A program made the translations under genes and the position numbers. Shown piece by piece: positions 26,397-36,877 of a stretch of 64,000 nt of DNA. Numbering within the stretch: the first letter of the stretch is position 1; every line of letters begins with the position of its first letter. Origin of the DNA: Lactobacillus johnsonii ATCC 33200 (GTDB lineage Bacteria > Bacillota > Bacilli > Lactobacillales > Lactobacillaceae); contig NZ_GG670120.1 of the NCBI RefSeq assembly GCF_000159355.1, forward strand, positions 815,099 through 879,098, read 5' to 3'. The notes under the pieces were generated by a model. That model was not told the DNA's origin and searched no databases. It saw nothing but the letters and a program-made list of their open reading frames with translations.

Positions 26397-27398
26397 CTAG
26401 CGAGATTCACTAAAGTATTTTTTATATTCGCCAACCAAATCTTGACTCAACATCTTATCAATTTGTAATAAAGTGTAGTAAATAGGACGGATATTCGATC
26501 TACCGTGCGTCTTTACAACAGGTGCATTTACCCCAAGTAAAACTGCTCCCCCATATCTAGCCGTATCAAATCTTTTCTTTAATGCAGTAAGTCCTGGCTT
26601 TGCTAATAAGGCTCCTACCTTAGGACGTAAACCATTATTTAGCAAAGACTCTTTAAGTAGACGTAAAATTACACTTGCAGTCCCTTCTATTGCCTTAAGA
26701 GTAGCATTTCCAGTAAAACCATCTGTTACAATCACATCGGCTTTACCTTCCATTAAATCATTTCCTTCAACATTACCAATGAAGTTAAGATTAGTTGCTT
26801 TAAGAAGCTTATAAGCTTCTTGGTGAAGGGGATCTCCTTTATCATCTTCTGCACCATTATTTAATAAAGCTACGGTTGGATTTTTAATATTTCTAATTTT
26901 TTGAGCATAAAAGTTAGCCATTTGTGCCCATTGTACTAAATATTCAGGCTTACTTTGTGCATTTGCACCAACATCAATAATATTAAAGCCATCTTCACTT
27001 TTAGCACTGGGAAGAGTTGGCATTAAAGCCGGGCGTTCTACACCTTTAATTCGGCCAATAATAAAAATCCCGCAAGCTAGGAGTGCTCCAGTATTTCCTA
27101 GTGAAAATAAGGCGTCTGCTTTTCCCGACTTTACATAGTTAGCAGCAACAACCATTGAAGAATTCTTCTTACGTCTAATTGCTTTTACTGGCTCGTCACT
27201 ATCAACAATAACTTCACTAGTTGCAATAACGTCAATTCTATCTTTTTGCTTAGGGGGAATTAGTTTATTAATCTTTTCTTCATCCCCAAATAAAACAAAT
27301 TTTGTATCTTTTAATTTCGGCTTTGCTTTTAATGCGGCATCAACAATAGCCTTAGGAGCATTTTCTCCCCCCATGGCATCAATTGCAATTGTTTTCAT
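26397..27398 (-). CDS. plsX: Phosphate acyltransferase PlsX
   Basis: A 333-aa enzyme converting acyl-ACP to acyl-phosphate for PlsY. Diagnostic N-terminus KTIAIDAMGGENAPKAIVDA, then GNTGALLACG and VTDGFTGNATLK. ATG at 27398 with CGGAG five bases upstream is preferred over GTG two codons earlier. With FakA upstream and AcpP downstream this is a phospholipid-precursor cluster; fapR and fabD/fabG of the Bacillus version are absent here. Confidence 0.96.
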   Translation of the reverse strand: MKTIAIDAMGGENAPKAIVDAALKAKPKLKDTKFVLFGDEEKINKLIPPKQKDRIDVIATSEVIVDSDEPVKAIRRKKNSSMVVAANYVKSGKADALFSLGNTGALLACGIFIIGRIKGVERPALMPTLPSAKSEDGFNIIDVGANAQSKPEYLVQWAQMANFYAQKIRNIKNPTVALLNNGAEDDKGDPLHQEAYKLLKATNLNFIGNVEGNDLMEGKADVIVTDGFTGNATLKAIEGTASVILRLLKESLLNNGLRPKVGALLAKPGLTALKKRFDTARYGGAVLLGVNAPVVKTHGRSNIRPIYYTLLQIDKMLSQDLVGEYKKYFSESR

Positions 27399-27415
27399 AT
27401 TCACTCCGGTTATTT

Positions 27416-29455
27416 CTAATTATTATTCAAATCTTTCTTATATTTTAGCACTTCTTGTAAAAATTTATTTTCTGGATTAGCCAAAGCTGGGTCAGACTTA
27501 ATTAGATTACGAGCTTCTTTTTGAGCAGTCACTAAGGCATTATAGTCATTTACTACATCCCCAACTTGAAACTGAGGTAAACCAGATTGAGCCTTTCCAA
27601 AAACATCTCCTTCGCCACGTAGTTTTAAATCTTCTTCTGCTAATTTAAAACCATTACTGGTAGAGGTAATAATGTTCATTCGTTTCTTACCAATTTCTGT
27701 TTTAGGATCACTCACAAACACACAAAAACTTTGTGTCTGTCCCCGGCCAATTCTTCCTCGCAACTGATGCAATTGACTTAAGCCAAAGCGATCAGCATTA
27801 AAGATCACCATCATATTTGCATTCGGAACATCGACACCAACTTCAATTACACTTGTAGTAACTAAAATATTAATCTTGCCCGCAGCAAAGCTATCCATAA
27901 TTTCATTTTTCTGATCGCCTTTCATCTGGCCATGAAGCAAAACAACATTTTCGTCTTTAAAGTAATGAGCAATTTTTGCTTGTAAATCCTCAGCGTTTTT
28001 TAAGTCACTTTTTTCTGATTCACTAATTAAAGGGGTTACAACATAAATTTGAAAACCTTTATCTAACTGTGAACGCATCAAACCAAGAACCTCTCTTAAT
28101 TTGCTGGAAGTTGCCCATGAGGAAACTACTGGCTTTCTTCCTTTTGGCAAGTGTCTAATTTCAGAAACAGCCATATCTCCATATACAGTTAATGCCAGTG
28201 TACGAGGAATTGGAGTTGCAGTCATTGCCAGTATATCAGGTGCCTCACCTTTTTTAATTAAGGTGTTTCTTTGATTTACTCCAAATCTATGTTGCTCATC
28301 AATGATAACTAGACCGAGATTTTTAAAATGAACATCTTTTTGGATTAATGCATGAGTCCCAATCACAACATTGATTGTTCCATCAGCTAATTCACGATAA
28401 ATTTCTTTCTTTTCTAAGTCCTTAGTGTCTCTCGTCAATAAGGCAACTCGCACACCCAAGGGCTTCAGTAATTCATCTATTTTAGCAAAATGCTGCTGAG
28501 CTAAAATTTCTGTTGGAACCATTAAAGCAGCCTGATAGCCTGCAGTAACAGCTGCATAAATTGCAAAAACTGCTACTACGGTTTTACCACTACCCACATC
28601 TCCCTGCAATAATCTTCGCATTTGTCTTTTAGAATGAAGATCAGCAAAAATTTCATTCACCACTTTTTTTTGATCATCAGATAACTCAAATGGAATTTCT
28701 TCAATTAATTCTTTGACAGCAGCTAAATCATATTTCTTTTCTACTCCAGGTGCATCTTCATTTCTTTGGGAAAGAAGTTGAGCAAGTTGCATTTGAAAAA
28801 GAAAAAAATCTCTAAAAATAGCACTTCGGCGTGCTATCTTTGCCTCATTTTCATTTTTTGGATGATGCATTTTTTCTACCAAAACGCGATCAGAAAGCAA
28901 GCGATATTTTTCTCTTATAGAAGCTGGGATTGTTTCTCCAACTTCATTTATAGTTTCCTCTAAAGCAAGATCAATTAACTTTTGCAGCTTATTTTGCTTT
29001 AAATGACGATTGACAGAATAAATAGGAGCAAAACCTGAATCTTTCTTTTCAGCTACTAATTTAAAGCCACTTAATGACTGTCGCGCTACTTGATACTTCC
29101 CATATACTGCAACTTCCTTACCTGATTCCACTTTATTCTTTAACCAGGGCTGATTAAAAAAATTGACCATGATAATGTCATGATCAATTTTCATTTTAAA
29201 GCTGAGCCTTGTTTTTCGATAACCAAATCGGCTAACAAATGGATCTGTTACCACCATTCCCTTTAATAAGACTTTCTGCCCATCTTCAATTTGATCAAGA
29301 GGGATTATCTCTAAATCATCATATCTAAAAGGAAAATAAAATAGTAAATCATAAATTGTATTAATGCCAAGACTGGCCAAAGCTGTAGCTGTCTTTGCTC
29401 CTACACCTTTTAACTCAGTTACTGGTTCAAATAACTTACTCTGCTTATTATTCAT
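27416..29455 (-). CDS. recG: ATP-dependent DNA helicase RecG
   Basis: A 679-aa branch-migrating helicase that regresses stalled forks and processes Holliday junctions. N-terminal wedge/OB domain (LKGVGAKTATALASLGINTI), helicase motifs QGDVGSGKTVVA (I), IIDEQHRFG (II, DEQH), TATPIPRTLA (III) and GRIGRGQTQSFC (VI). Intact length. Lies 17 bases upstream of plsX and three bases after fakA. Confidence 0.97.
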   Translation of the reverse strand: MNNKQSKLFEPVTELKGVGAKTATALASLGINTIYDLLFYFPFRYDDLEIIPLDQIEDGQKVLLKGMVVTDPFVSRFGYRKTRLSFKMKIDHDIIMVNFFNQPWLKNKVESGKEVAVYGKYQVARQSLSGFKLVAEKKDSGFAPIYSVNRHLKQNKLQKLIDLALEETINEVGETIPASIREKYRLLSDRVLVEKMHHPKNENEAKIARRSAIFRDFFLFQMQLAQLLSQRNEDAPGVEKKYDLAAVKELIEEIPFELSDDQKKVVNEIFADLHSKRQMRRLLQGDVGSGKTVVAVFAIYAAVTAGYQAALMVPTEILAQQHFAKIDELLKPLGVRVALLTRDTKDLEKKEIYRELADGTINVVIGTHALIQKDVHFKNLGLVIIDEQHRFGVNQRNTLIKKGEAPDILAMTATPIPRTLALTVYGDMAVSEIRHLPKGRKPVVSSWATSSKLREVLGLMRSQLDKGFQIYVVTPLISESEKSDLKNAEDLQAKIAHYFKDENVVLLHGQMKGDQKNEIMDSFAAGKINILVTTSVIEVGVDVPNANMMVIFNADRFGLSQLHQLRGRIGRGQTQSFCVFVSDPKTEIGKKRMNIITSTSNGFKLAEEDLKLRGEGDVFGKAQSGLPQFQVGDVVNDYNALVTAQKEARNLIKSDPALANPENKFLQEVLKYKKDLNNN

Positions 29456-29458
29456 ATT

Positions 29459-31123
29459 TTATTCCACGGATACTAAGAAGTAGTAAACTGGCTGGCCACC
29501 ATCATGAACTTCAAATTCTAAATCATCATGAGTAGCTTTAAGCTTTTTAACTACTTCGTCAGCTTCTGCTCTGGTAGCATCACTACCATACATAATAGTG
29601 ATAATTTCACTATCTTCATCTAACATCTTTTCAATCATTGAAACTGTTGTATCAACCAGGTCTGGATTATCAACCTTAATGGTTCCATCAACAATTCCAA
29701 GATAGTCATCTTTTTTAACTTCAATATCATCAATCTTAGTGTCACGGATTGCTTTAGTGACTTCACCAGATTTAACTGTATCCAGGTCTTCAGACATTGC
29801 TTCAACATTTTCCTCTACTGAAGCATCTGGATCAAAGGAAAGCATTGCAGTTAATCCTTGAGAAATTGTCTTTGTTGGAACAATTCCAACCGGAATTTCA
29901 CTAACTTCAGCAGCTTGCTTAGCAGCCATGATAATATTACCGTTATTTGGTAAAATAATGGCCTTTTTAGCACCGGATTTAGTAATAGCGTCCATAATAT
30001 CCTTAGTTGATGGATTCATAGTTTGTCCACCAGAAATAATTCTATTTACGCCCTCACTCTTAAATAATTCACGGATTCCATGACCTGAAGCAACTGCAAT
30101 AACTGCAAAATCAACATTTTCTTCTTGTTCTTCGTTACTTTCTAAGATAGTTTCATGTTGAATCCGCATATTATCGATTTTAATTTTACCTAGTTGTCCA
30201 AATTTTTGGCCGTATGTAAAAACATCTCCTGGGTGTTCTGTATGAACGTGAACTTTAGCCACTTCACCATCTGAAACAGCTAAAAGTGAATCACCTAAGT
30301 TAGATAGATGTTCTCTAAATTGTTCAAGATTGAATTCTTCTTTATTTGGAACATCAACAGTTAAGTCAACCATAATTTCAGTACAGTAACCATTCTTAAT
30401 ATCACTAGTTGATAATTGAACTTGAGCAGATTCAGCTTGGTGGTGAGCTGCATTAATTAACTCATCCATTTCACCTTCATCTAGTTGATAATCATCATTA
30501 TCCTTTTCGCCAAGAACTCCCTCTAAAAAGCCTTGGTAGATAAATACTAATCCTTGACCACCCGAGTCTACTACTCCAACTTGCTTTAAAACTGGTAATA
30601 AATCAGGCGTAGTCTTCAAAGCCTTTTTAGCTCCATCAACTACCGCTCTCATTACTTCGCTGACATCATCAGTTTCGTTTGCCTTATTTTTACCTTCCTC
30701 AGCTGCAACACGAGCAACGGTTAAAATAGTTCCTTCAACAGGCTTCATAACTGCTTTATATGCAGTTGTAACACCATTTGCAAAAGCATTAGCTAAATCT
30801 TGAGCAGTCAGGGTATCTTTTTCTTCAGTAGCTTTATAAAAACCTCTAAATAGTTGAGAAGTTATAACTCCACTGTTACCGCGAGCTCCCATCAACATTC
30901 CTTTTGAGAGACTTTCAGTTAGGTCACCAACGGATTCACTAAGATTTTCATTAACAGCTTTTGCGCCGCTCTCAATGGTTAAATTCATATTAGTTCCAGT
31001 ATCACCATCAGGTACTGGGAAAACATTTAATTTATTTACAAATTCAGCGTTCTTGCTCATGCGATGAGTTGCTGCACGAACCATATCTCTGAATTGATCA
31101 CTATTAATTTCAGTTAAAACCAC
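29459..31123 (-). CDS. fakA: Fatty acid kinase ATP-binding subunit FakA (YloV, DAK2-like)
   Basis: A 554-aa protein that phosphorylates exogenous fatty acids bound to a FakB (DegV-family) partner. N-terminal DhaL-like kinase domain with NVFPVPDGDTGTNM and GARGNSGVITSQ (nucleotide and Mg binding), a middle domain, and the C-terminal YloV domain (LPNNGNIIMAAKQAAEVS, GGQPVYYFLVS). GTG start with GGAGGAG upstream. Context with plsX fits: acyl-phosphate from FakAB enters the PlsX/PlsY route. No fakB lies in the window. Confidence 0.94.
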   Translation of the reverse strand: MVLTEINSDQFRDMVRAATHRMSKNAEFVNKLNVFPVPDGDTGTNMNLTIESGAKAVNENLSESVGDLTESLSKGMLMGARGNSGVITSQLFRGFYKATEEKDTLTAQDLANAFANGVTTAYKAVMKPVEGTILTVARVAAEEGKNKANETDDVSEVMRAVVDGAKKALKTTPDLLPVLKQVGVVDSGGQGLVFIYQGFLEGVLGEKDNDDYQLDEGEMDELINAAHHQAESAQVQLSTSDIKNGYCTEIMVDLTVDVPNKEEFNLEQFREHLSNLGDSLLAVSDGEVAKVHVHTEHPGDVFTYGQKFGQLGKIKIDNMRIQHETILESNEEQEENVDFAVIAVASGHGIRELFKSEGVNRIISGGQTMNPSTKDIMDAITKSGAKKAIILPNNGNIIMAAKQAAEVSEIPVGIVPTKTISQGLTAMLSFDPDASVEENVEAMSEDLDTVKSGEVTKAIRDTKIDDIEVKKDDYLGIVDGTIKVDNPDLVDTTVSMIEKMLDEDSEIITIMYGSDATRAEADEVVKKLKATHDDLEFEVHDGGQPVYYFLVSVE

Positions 31124-31144
31124 AATTAACTCCTCCAGAATGCA

Positions 31145-31507
31145 TTAATCGTCTAAAACCTTTACGCCTTGAACAATAACGTTAACCGTCTTAGTCTTAA
31201 TGCCTAAAAGATTTTCAAGATTGTATTTTACACTATCTTGGACATTGTGACTTACTTCCGAAATTTTTAGACCATAACCCACAATAATATATACATCAAC
31301 GACGATTTGATTATCATTAGTTTTAATTACAACACCGCGACGATAATTTTCACGGTTTAAAATAGTATAAGCTCCATCCCGTAAAGCGTTCTTTGAAGCC
31401 ATTCCAACTACACCATAGTTAGAAGTAGCTGCTCCGCCTACGACAGTAGCAATCACACTATTTGAAATATCAATTAAGCCATATTTTGTTTTAATTTTAA
31501 CAGCCAT
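31145..31507 (-). CDS. yloU: Asp23/Gls24 family protein YloU
   Basis: A 120-aa member of the Asp23/Gls24 envelope-stress family. Seen: GLIDISNSVIATVVGGAAT at the N-terminus, VDVYIIVGYGLKISEV and a C-terminal INVIVQGV-like strand. The family often coats or anchors to the membrane in stress, but the exact role of YloU is unknown. The constant yloU-yloV pairing suggests a link with lipid metabolism. Own promoter divergent from rpmB. Confidence 0.9.
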   Translation of the reverse strand: MAVKIKTKYGLIDISNSVIATVVGGAATSNYGVVGMASKNALRDGAYTILNRENYRRGVVIKTNDNQIVVDVYIIVGYGLKISEVSHNVQDSVKYNLENLLGIKTKTVNVIVQGVKVLDD

Positions 31508-31547
31508 CGTATTCCTCCATTAACGAAGAACAATTTTTTCTCAATTT

Positions 31548-31575
31548 ATTTTAACACAGCAGGCTTTTATATCAA
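31548..31575 (-). promoter_or_regulatory. yloU-fakA-recG-plsX promoter
   Basis: TTGATA-N16-TAAAAT with TG one base before the -10 (extended). Divergent from the rpmB promoter. Confidence 0.6.
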
Positions 31576-31608
31576 CAATGTTAGTTTCAAGAAAATGGAA
31601 AGACAATA

Positions 31609-31637
31609 TTGCACAATTCTAAAAGCTGTGATAAATT
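31609..31637 (+). promoter_or_regulatory. rpmB promoter
   Basis: TTGCAC-N17-TAAATT on the plus strand, about 40 bases before the start codon. Confidence 0.65.
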
Positions 31638-31677
31638 AAATAAGTACTACAACAACATAAAGGAGGGTTTAGCACAA

Positions 31678-31863
31678 ATGGCAAAAGACATTATTACTGG
31701 CCGCAAGACGGTCTTTGGTAACAAGCGTTCAAAGGCTTTGAACTCCGTGCGGCGTTCATGGAAGCCAAACCTTCAAAAAGTTCGCATCCTTGTTGACGGT
31801 AAGCCAAAGCGTGTTTGGGTATCCGCTCGCGCTTTGAAATCCGGTAAGGTTAAACGTGTCTAA
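31678..31863 (+). CDS. rpmB: 50S ribosomal protein L28
   Basis: A 61-aa ribosomal protein: [30 protein letters not shown] and the basic C-terminus [12 protein letters not shown]. It lacks zinc-binding cysteines, so it is the zinc-free form. Start fixed by the AAAGGAGGG binding site; a longer reading frame upstream is not real because it would include the promoter. Codon use is the highly expressed type. Divergent from yloU and convergent with thiN, as in other Firmicutes. Confidence 0.97.
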   Translation: MAKDIITGRKTVFGNKRSKALNSVRRSWKPNLQKVRILVDGKPKRVWVSARALKSGKVKRV

Positions 31864-31878
31864 TTAAGAAGTAAAAAT

Positions 31879-31912
31879 AAAAGGGATCAAGAAATATTTC
31901 TTGATCCCTTTT
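31879..31912 (+). terminator. rpmB terminator (bidirectional)
   Basis: A 34-base perfect palindrome centred on AAATATTT, with arms AAAAGGGATCAAG and mirror. T-rich downstream on plus; its right end overlaps the last bases of thiN, so it can also end the thiN operon. Confidence 0.85.
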
Positions 31913-32579
31913 ATTTTTTATCTCGACTATTGATTACGATTAATGTCCCAGACTCACACGAAATCTCTATTGCTTGCCTATTCAAATATTCATTTGATGA
32001 ATAAACTGTCGGTACGGGCAAATCAATGGGCTGTAAATCATATCTCGCATTTTTGATACTAAAATTTTTAGCTCCTGTCAAAGTTCCGATTCCTAAATAT
32101 TTATAATCAGCTTCGTAAGGAAGTATGTGCTTTCCTTTTCCGAAAAAGCGGATAATATTTTGCTTATCAATAAATTTAATTTTTTCTTTAAATCTATCAA
32201 ACGGAGCTTTCAGCATAGCATACATATTAACAAAAAAATGATCCATTCTTCCTCCTGTTGCTCCATATACCGTTAAACTGTCAACTCGATAATCGATAAA
32301 TGCGGCATAAAACAACATTTCAGAATCCGTAAAATCTTTGATTGGATTCGAATAACGCATATCCTTAACTTTACTTTCAACGATTTCTCTTTCATCAAAA
32401 GTCAATGAATCATAATCTCCTAAGGCAACGTTAGGTACTATCCCTAACTCTAATAAAAAAAGGCTGCCCCGATCACTAGCCATAATTAGGGCGCCTTTTT
32501 TACTTGCTTCTTTAATTTCAGTGGCTAAATTATGTGGCCATTCTTCTTTTGGACCACCTAATAATGCAATTGCTCTCAT
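31911..32579 (-). CDS. thiN: Thiamine pyrophosphokinase
   Basis: A 222-aa enzyme that converts thiamine to thiamine diphosphate with ATP. Motifs: ASDRGSLFLLELGIVPNVAL then GDYDSL (metal/ATP site), KDFTDSEMLFYAA, and VYGATGGRMDHF. Last gene of the gmk-to-thiN run. Its ATG overlaps the rpe stop (ATGA). No thiamine biosynthesis genes are seen, consistent with vitamin salvage. Confidence 0.93.
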   Translation of the reverse strand: MRAIALLGGPKEEWPHNLATEIKEASKKGALIMASDRGSLFLLELGIVPNVALGDYDSLTFDEREIVESKVKDMRYSNPIKDFTDSEMLFYAAFIDYRVDSLTVYGATGGRMDHFFVNMYAMLKAPFDRFKEKIKFIDKQNIIRFFGKGKHILPYEADYKYLGIGTLTGAKNFSIKNARYDLQPIDLPVPTVYSSNEYLNRQAIEISCESGTLIVINSRDKK

Positions 32580-33226
32580 TTGTCTTCTTTTTTCAATTTC
32601 ATAACTTGATCTTCAATACTTCCATTTTTAAAAATGTAAGAACCAGCTACAAAAATTGTGGCTCCTGCGTCTCTAGTAAGCTTTACAGTCTTAGGCTCAA
32701 TTCCACCATCAACTTCAATTGGAACACTTAAATTCTCAGCTTCAATCATATTCTTAAGTTCAACTAAACGTTCAACTGACTGTTCTTCAAACTTTTGCCC
32801 ACCAAATCCAGGTTTCACCGTCATCAAAAGCACTTGATCTAATTCTTTTAAAAATGGCTGCAATTTTTGTACTGGTGTAGACGGATTAATGGCCATTCCA
32901 CATCTAACATTATGATCTTTTAAATATTTTATCCAATATTCTGGATTATCCGTTGCTTCATAATGAAATTCTAAAAGATCACATCCAGCTTCTACAAAGA
33001 GAGGCAATGTTGTTTCTAAGTCATTACTCATTAAATGAATTTCAGCATCTGTTAACGGAAAGGAGCGCTTAAAGTCTTTTACCAATTCTGGTCCATATGA
33101 CAAATTAGGTACAAAGTGTCCATCCATAATATCAATATGGAATCTATCTATGCCACTTTCAATAGCGGCTTTAATATCACGACTTAGATGCATATTATCT
33201 GCATTCAAAATTGATGGTGCTATCAT
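32576..33226 (-). CDS. rpe: Ribulose-phosphate 3-epimerase
   Basis: A 216-aa TIM-barrel epimerase linking ribulose-5-P and xylulose-5-P. Motifs IAPSILNADNMHL, HIDIMDGHFVPNLSYGP (metal His and catalytic Asp), LMTVKPGFGGQKF and IEVDGGIEPKT, all present. AGGTGA binding site. Position after rsgA is conserved in Firmicutes. Confidence 0.96.
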   Translation of the reverse strand: MIAPSILNADNMHLSRDIKAAIESGIDRFHIDIMDGHFVPNLSYGPELVKDFKRSFPLTDAEIHLMSNDLETTLPLFVEAGCDLLEFHYEATDNPEYWIKYLKDHNVRCGMAINPSTPVQKLQPFLKELDQVLLMTVKPGFGGQKFEEQSVERLVELKNMIEAENLSVPIEVDGGIEPKTVKLTRDAGATIFVAGSYIFKNGSIEDQVMKLKKEDK

Positions 33227-33234
33227 AGTTTCAC

Positions 33235-34128
33235 CTATTTCTTTAAATACTCTGGCATTCTATTGTCAGAAATTTCTTGTCTAATTTTTAAATAAGATTC
33301 ATAACGACTGCGCGCTATTTTGCCCTCTTCTACAAGTTTTTTAACCTCGCAACCAGGCTCTTTAATATGTTGACAACCTCTAAATTTGCATTCTACACTT
33401 GCTTCTTTTAAATCATAAAAGTAATTTCTTAGATCATCAACTTTGATCTTAAAGAGATCAATAGCTGAAAAACCAGGAGTATCAGCAATAAAGCCAGAGC
33501 CGTATTTAAATAGTGTTACTTGTCTTGTGGTATGTTTTCCACGATTTAAAGCAGTTGAAATTGCTCCTGTTGCCTGCTTTGCTTCACTCTCCAGCTTATT
33601 CAATAATGTTGACTTGCCAGCACCTGATTGGCCAGCTAAGGTCCAAATCTGATCTTTATCGATCATTTTTGGAAGCTCATTTTCCAGTTTTTTTGCATCT
33701 TCAAAAACAGGATACCCAATTCTTTGGTAGTATTCTAACTCAGTTTGAATATCTTTTAATCTTTCAGAAGAAGTAATATCGGATTTTGACAAATAAATGA
33801 CTACGCCAACATTTTTCCAAGCAAAAAATGTTAAGTATCTATCTAATAATTCAAGTGAAAAGTCGGGCTCAACAGCGGAAATTACTAACAATACTCTAGA
33901 CACATTTGCCACTGCTGGCCGCCCTATTTCATTAATGCGTGGCAATATTTCAATTAAATAGTTCATTCCCTGATCATCTAGTTGAACTACTACTCTATCT
34001 CCTACCAGTGGCTTTTGTTTACGATCTCTAAAAACTCCTCGTGCTCTCGTTCTAACTACTTTATCATCAATTTCGACATCATAGTAGCCTGAGATAGCAC
34101 TAATAATCGTCCCTTCTGCTTTTTTCAT
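33235..34128 (-). CDS. rsgA: Ribosome small subunit GTPase RsgA
   Basis: A 297-aa circularly permuted GTPase that checks late 30S maturation. OB fold at the N-terminus, then permuted G motifs: YLSKSD (G4) before [14 protein letters not shown] (G1) and [10 protein letters not shown] (G3). The C-terminal zinc knuckle is [16 protein letters not shown]. Its start shares one base with the prkC stop, so translation is coupled. Confidence 0.96.
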   Translation of the reverse strand: MKKAEGTIISAISGYYDVEIDDKVVRTRARGVFRDRKQKPLVGDRVVVQLDDQGMNYLIEILPRINEIGRPAVANVSRVLLVISAVEPDFSLELLDRYLTFFAWKNVGVVIYLSKSDITSSERLKDIQTELEYYQRIGYPVFEDAKKLENELPKMIDKDQIWTLAGQSGAGKSTLLNKLESEAKQATGAISTALNRGKHTTRQVTLFKYGSGFIADTPGFSAIDLFKIKVDDLRNYFYDLKEASVECKFRGCQHIKEPGCEVKKLVEEGKIARSRYESYLKIRQEISDNRMPEYLKK

Positions 34129-36116
34129 TATTTATTAACGTCCTCATTTAAAATCGTTTCACCATTTCGCAATATTTTTATATGCCCATTTTTTTTGCTT
34201 AACTTAAACGAAATGGTAAAAGTTTGTTCAGAAATAATGTTCATGTCTTTGTAAATATTATTAATTGAATGTCCATCATCAGAAACATATACCTGAATAT
34301 GATCTGGCGTTTTTTCTGATCCGCTTTGATCAGTACTTCCTGGATAATTAATAGTATAAGATTTTGTAACAGTAGTGGTAGTAGTTGAACTGCTTGAAGT
34401 ATCAGTAGAATTGTTTTTCTTAGCTTTTGCTACTACTATCGTTAACGTATCCCCGGGATTCACGTCAGTACCTGATTCTGGGGATTGACGTAAAACTGTA
34501 CCATCATTTTTACCATCTGAGTCTTCTTCTTCAACTTTAAGTGATAAATGATGTTCCCGTGCATAATCTCGGGCACCTTTCAATGAATATCCCACGATAT
34601 CTCTTAATTTTATTGTATTTCGTCTAGATCGGGTACTACTCGCCGAACTAGGCCCCTTCGAAACCAACAAAGTTACTGTTGATTTATTAGGATTTACTTC
34701 CTGGCCTGGTTCAATATCTTGAGCATTAACCTGGTTTTTAGGACTAGGAGAGTATTCTTCAGTTTTAGTAACAGTAAAGCCTAGTTTAACCAGCTGTTTC
34801 CGCGCAAGAGAATAAGACTCTCCAATTACATTTGGCATTTCAACAAGACGACTACCTCGAGATAAAACTAAGTTAACTTTTTCTCCATCTTTTATCTGAG
34901 ATCCAATCGGAGGGTCTGTTCTAATTACTTCTCCTTTTGGAACACTGTCAGAATATTCATAAGTAATCTTTCCAATTTTTAAATTAGATGATTGGAGAGA
35001 CTTCTTGGCTTGGGTTTGGCTCATCCTATTAAGATTAGGAATATCTACCATATCTTTTCTACCAAGAGCAAAGAATAGAATTACCATAATTACACAAAAT
35101 GCAATTATTGCTCCTAACCACCACCATGTATGACCCTTAAGATTTTTAAACAGACTCTTTTTTTCTTCTTTAGGTTCTTCCTTTGCTTGCACTTCATGAT
35201 CTTTATTATGAACGCTTCCTTCAAGAGGAGGAACAACAATAGTTTCATCAGTAGACGGATCATGCTCGGGCTTAAAAATCGGCTCATCCTTACGTTTTGG
35301 ATCAAGACACGTATCCAAATCTGCTTTCATTTCTAAAGCAGATTTATATCGATCACGTGGATCTTTTGCTGTTGCTTTAAAAACCACATTTTCTAAAGCT
35401 TGGGGAACATTAGGATTTTTATCACTTAAAGATGGTGTTTTTTCTTGGAAATGCTTTAGAGCAACTGCAACAGCATTTTCTCCAGTAAAAGGAACTGTAC
35501 CAGTCAATAATTTGTAAAGAATTATTCCTAAAGAATAGATATCCGATTGTTTTGTTGCCATACTGCCTCGGGCTTGTTCAGGTGACATATAATGCACTGA
35601 TCCCATTGCAGTATTGGTTTGCGTCATCGTACTTTGATTTAAAGCAATTGCAATACCAAAATCCACAATTTTAATATTGCCTTTTTTATCCATTAAAATG
35701 TTTTGTGGTTTTAAGTCGCGATGGATCACATTGTGCTTATGCGCCAATGCAACGGCACTTAATATTTGATCCATGATATCAATTACTTTAGGCAAAGGAA
35801 TTGGATTATTATGTTGGATATATTCTTCCAAATCAGATCCATCCACATAATCCATTACTAAATAATGACAATTTCCGTCTGTTCCTACGTCAAGAATCGA
35901 AACAATATGCGGATGACTTAATTCACTAGTAGAAAGTGCCTCTCTTTGGAAACGTTGAATAGTTTGAGGATCCTTTTGCAAATCTAGTCGCAAAACTTTA
36001 ACTGCAACTTTTCTTTGCAGAATAATATCTTCAGCTAAATAAACATTAGCCATTCCACCTTCGCCTAAAACAGAGATAATCTTATAGCGACCACCAAGCA
36101 AATGGCCTTTCTCCAT
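34128..36116 (-). CDS. prkC: Serine/threonine protein kinase with PASTA domains (PrkC/StkP type)
   Basis: A 662-aa membrane kinase that senses peptidoglycan fragments or lipid II and regulates growth and division. Kinase domain about 10-270: GEGGMANV loop, Lys40, [10 protein letters not shown] with Asp134, VDFGIA, and an activation loop rich in Thr ([11 protein letters not shown]). Juxtamembrane region, one helix ([19 protein letters not shown], about 342-360), then three extracellular PASTA repeats (starting [33 protein letters not shown]). A Ser/Thr-rich linker and a terminal beta-rich segment follow. All catalytic residues are present. Paired with PrpC. Confidence 0.96.
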   Translation of the reverse strand: MEKGHLLGGRYKIISVLGEGGMANVYLAEDIILQRKVAVKVLRLDLQKDPQTIQRFQREALSTSELSHPHIVSILDVGTDGNCHYLVMDYVDGSDLEEYIQHNNPIPLPKVIDIMDQILSAVALAHKHNVIHRDLKPQNILMDKKGNIKIVDFGIAIALNQSTMTQTNTAMGSVHYMSPEQARGSMATKQSDIYSLGIILYKLLTGTVPFTGENAVAVALKHFQEKTPSLSDKNPNVPQALENVVFKATAKDPRDRYKSALEMKADLDTCLDPKRKDEPIFKPEHDPSTDETIVVPPLEGSVHNKDHEVQAKEEPKEEKKSLFKNLKGHTWWWLGAIIAFCVIMVILFFALGRKDMVDIPNLNRMSQTQAKKSLQSSNLKIGKITYEYSDSVPKGEVIRTDPPIGSQIKDGEKVNLVLSRGSRLVEMPNVIGESYSLARKQLVKLGFTVTKTEEYSPSPKNQVNAQDIEPGQEVNPNKSTVTLLVSKGPSSASSTRSRRNTIKLRDIVGYSLKGARDYAREHHLSLKVEEEDSDGKNDGTVLRQSPESGTDVNPGDTLTIVVAKAKKNNSTDTSSSSTTTTTVTKSYTINYPGSTDQSGSEKTPDHIQVYVSDDGHSINNIYKDMNIISEQTFTISFKLSKKNGHIKILRNGETILNEDVNK

Positions 36117-36118
36117 TG

Positions 36119-36871
36119 CTATTTGTCACCATCCTTTTCTACATAGGCAAGCAAGCAAACAGTAATATTATCTCCACCACCTAAACGATTAGCTTCATTA
36201 ATAAGTTTATTACAACGCTCTTTTAAACTTAAATTTTTAGTGGCAAGGATTTGTTGAATTTGAGGATCAGTTAACGAATTTGTTAATCCATCCGTACAAA
36301 GCAAAAAAATATCACCAGCATGCACTTCAAGAATATCAAATTCTGGATTTACAGTACTTGAGACTCCTAAAGTTTCAGTAATAATATTTTTTTGAGGATG
36401 ATTTCGAGCTTGTTGCTCGGTAATTTGTCCCATTTTAACTAATTCATGGACTAAAGAGTGGTCTTCAGTAATTTGCTTAAATTCATTACCTCCATAGAGA
36501 TAACAACGTGAGTCACCTAGATGGGCAATTAAGATTTTTTCCGTAAAGGCAATTGCTAAAACTATTGTGGTGCCCATTCCATTTAGATCAGAAAAACGAT
36601 CAGCTGTATTCAAGATAGTTTCATTTTCTAACCTTAATTGTACAGTTAACCATTTTTGAGCTAAGTCAGGATCAGTAAAATCTGTTTTTTCAAAATTATG
36701 ACCTAAATGACTAACTGCCATCGTTGAGGCAACATCTCCTCCTTGATGGCCACCCATACCGTCACAAACGATCCCCATAATAATATTATTTTGATTTTTA
36801 AATACCTTTACAAAGTCCTGATTAGTTTCTCGGACTCTACCAATACTTGAAGCAAATGCTGTTTTAATCAA
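36119..36871 (-). CDS. prpC: PP2C-type protein phosphatase PrpC/Stp
   Basis: A 250-aa metal-dependent Ser/Thr phosphatase that reverses PrkC phosphorylation. Metal-binding motifs VCDGMGGHQGGDVAS, AHLGDSRCYLY, LLCTDGLTNSL and GGGDNITV are present. The start is TTG with GAGGG nine bases upstream; MIKTAFASSIGRVRETNQDF is the classic N-terminus. The stop is two bases before prkC. Confidence 0.96.
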   Translation of the reverse strand: MIKTAFASSIGRVRETNQDFVKVFKNQNNIIMGIVCDGMGGHQGGDVASTMAVSHLGHNFEKTDFTDPDLAQKWLTVQLRLENETILNTADRFSDLNGMGTTIVLAIAFTEKILIAHLGDSRCYLYGGNEFKQITEDHSLVHELVKMGQITEQQARNHPQKNIITETLGVSSTVNPEFDILEVHAGDIFLLCTDGLTNSLTDPQIQQILATKNLSLKERCNKLINEANRLGGGDNITVCLLAYVEKDGDK

Positions 36872-36877
36872 AATTAT

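Noticed and set aside
31609-31677. Longer rpmB reading frame starting at 31609
   Set aside because: It would begin inside the promoter; the AAAGGAGGG site and L28 family length fix the start at 31678.
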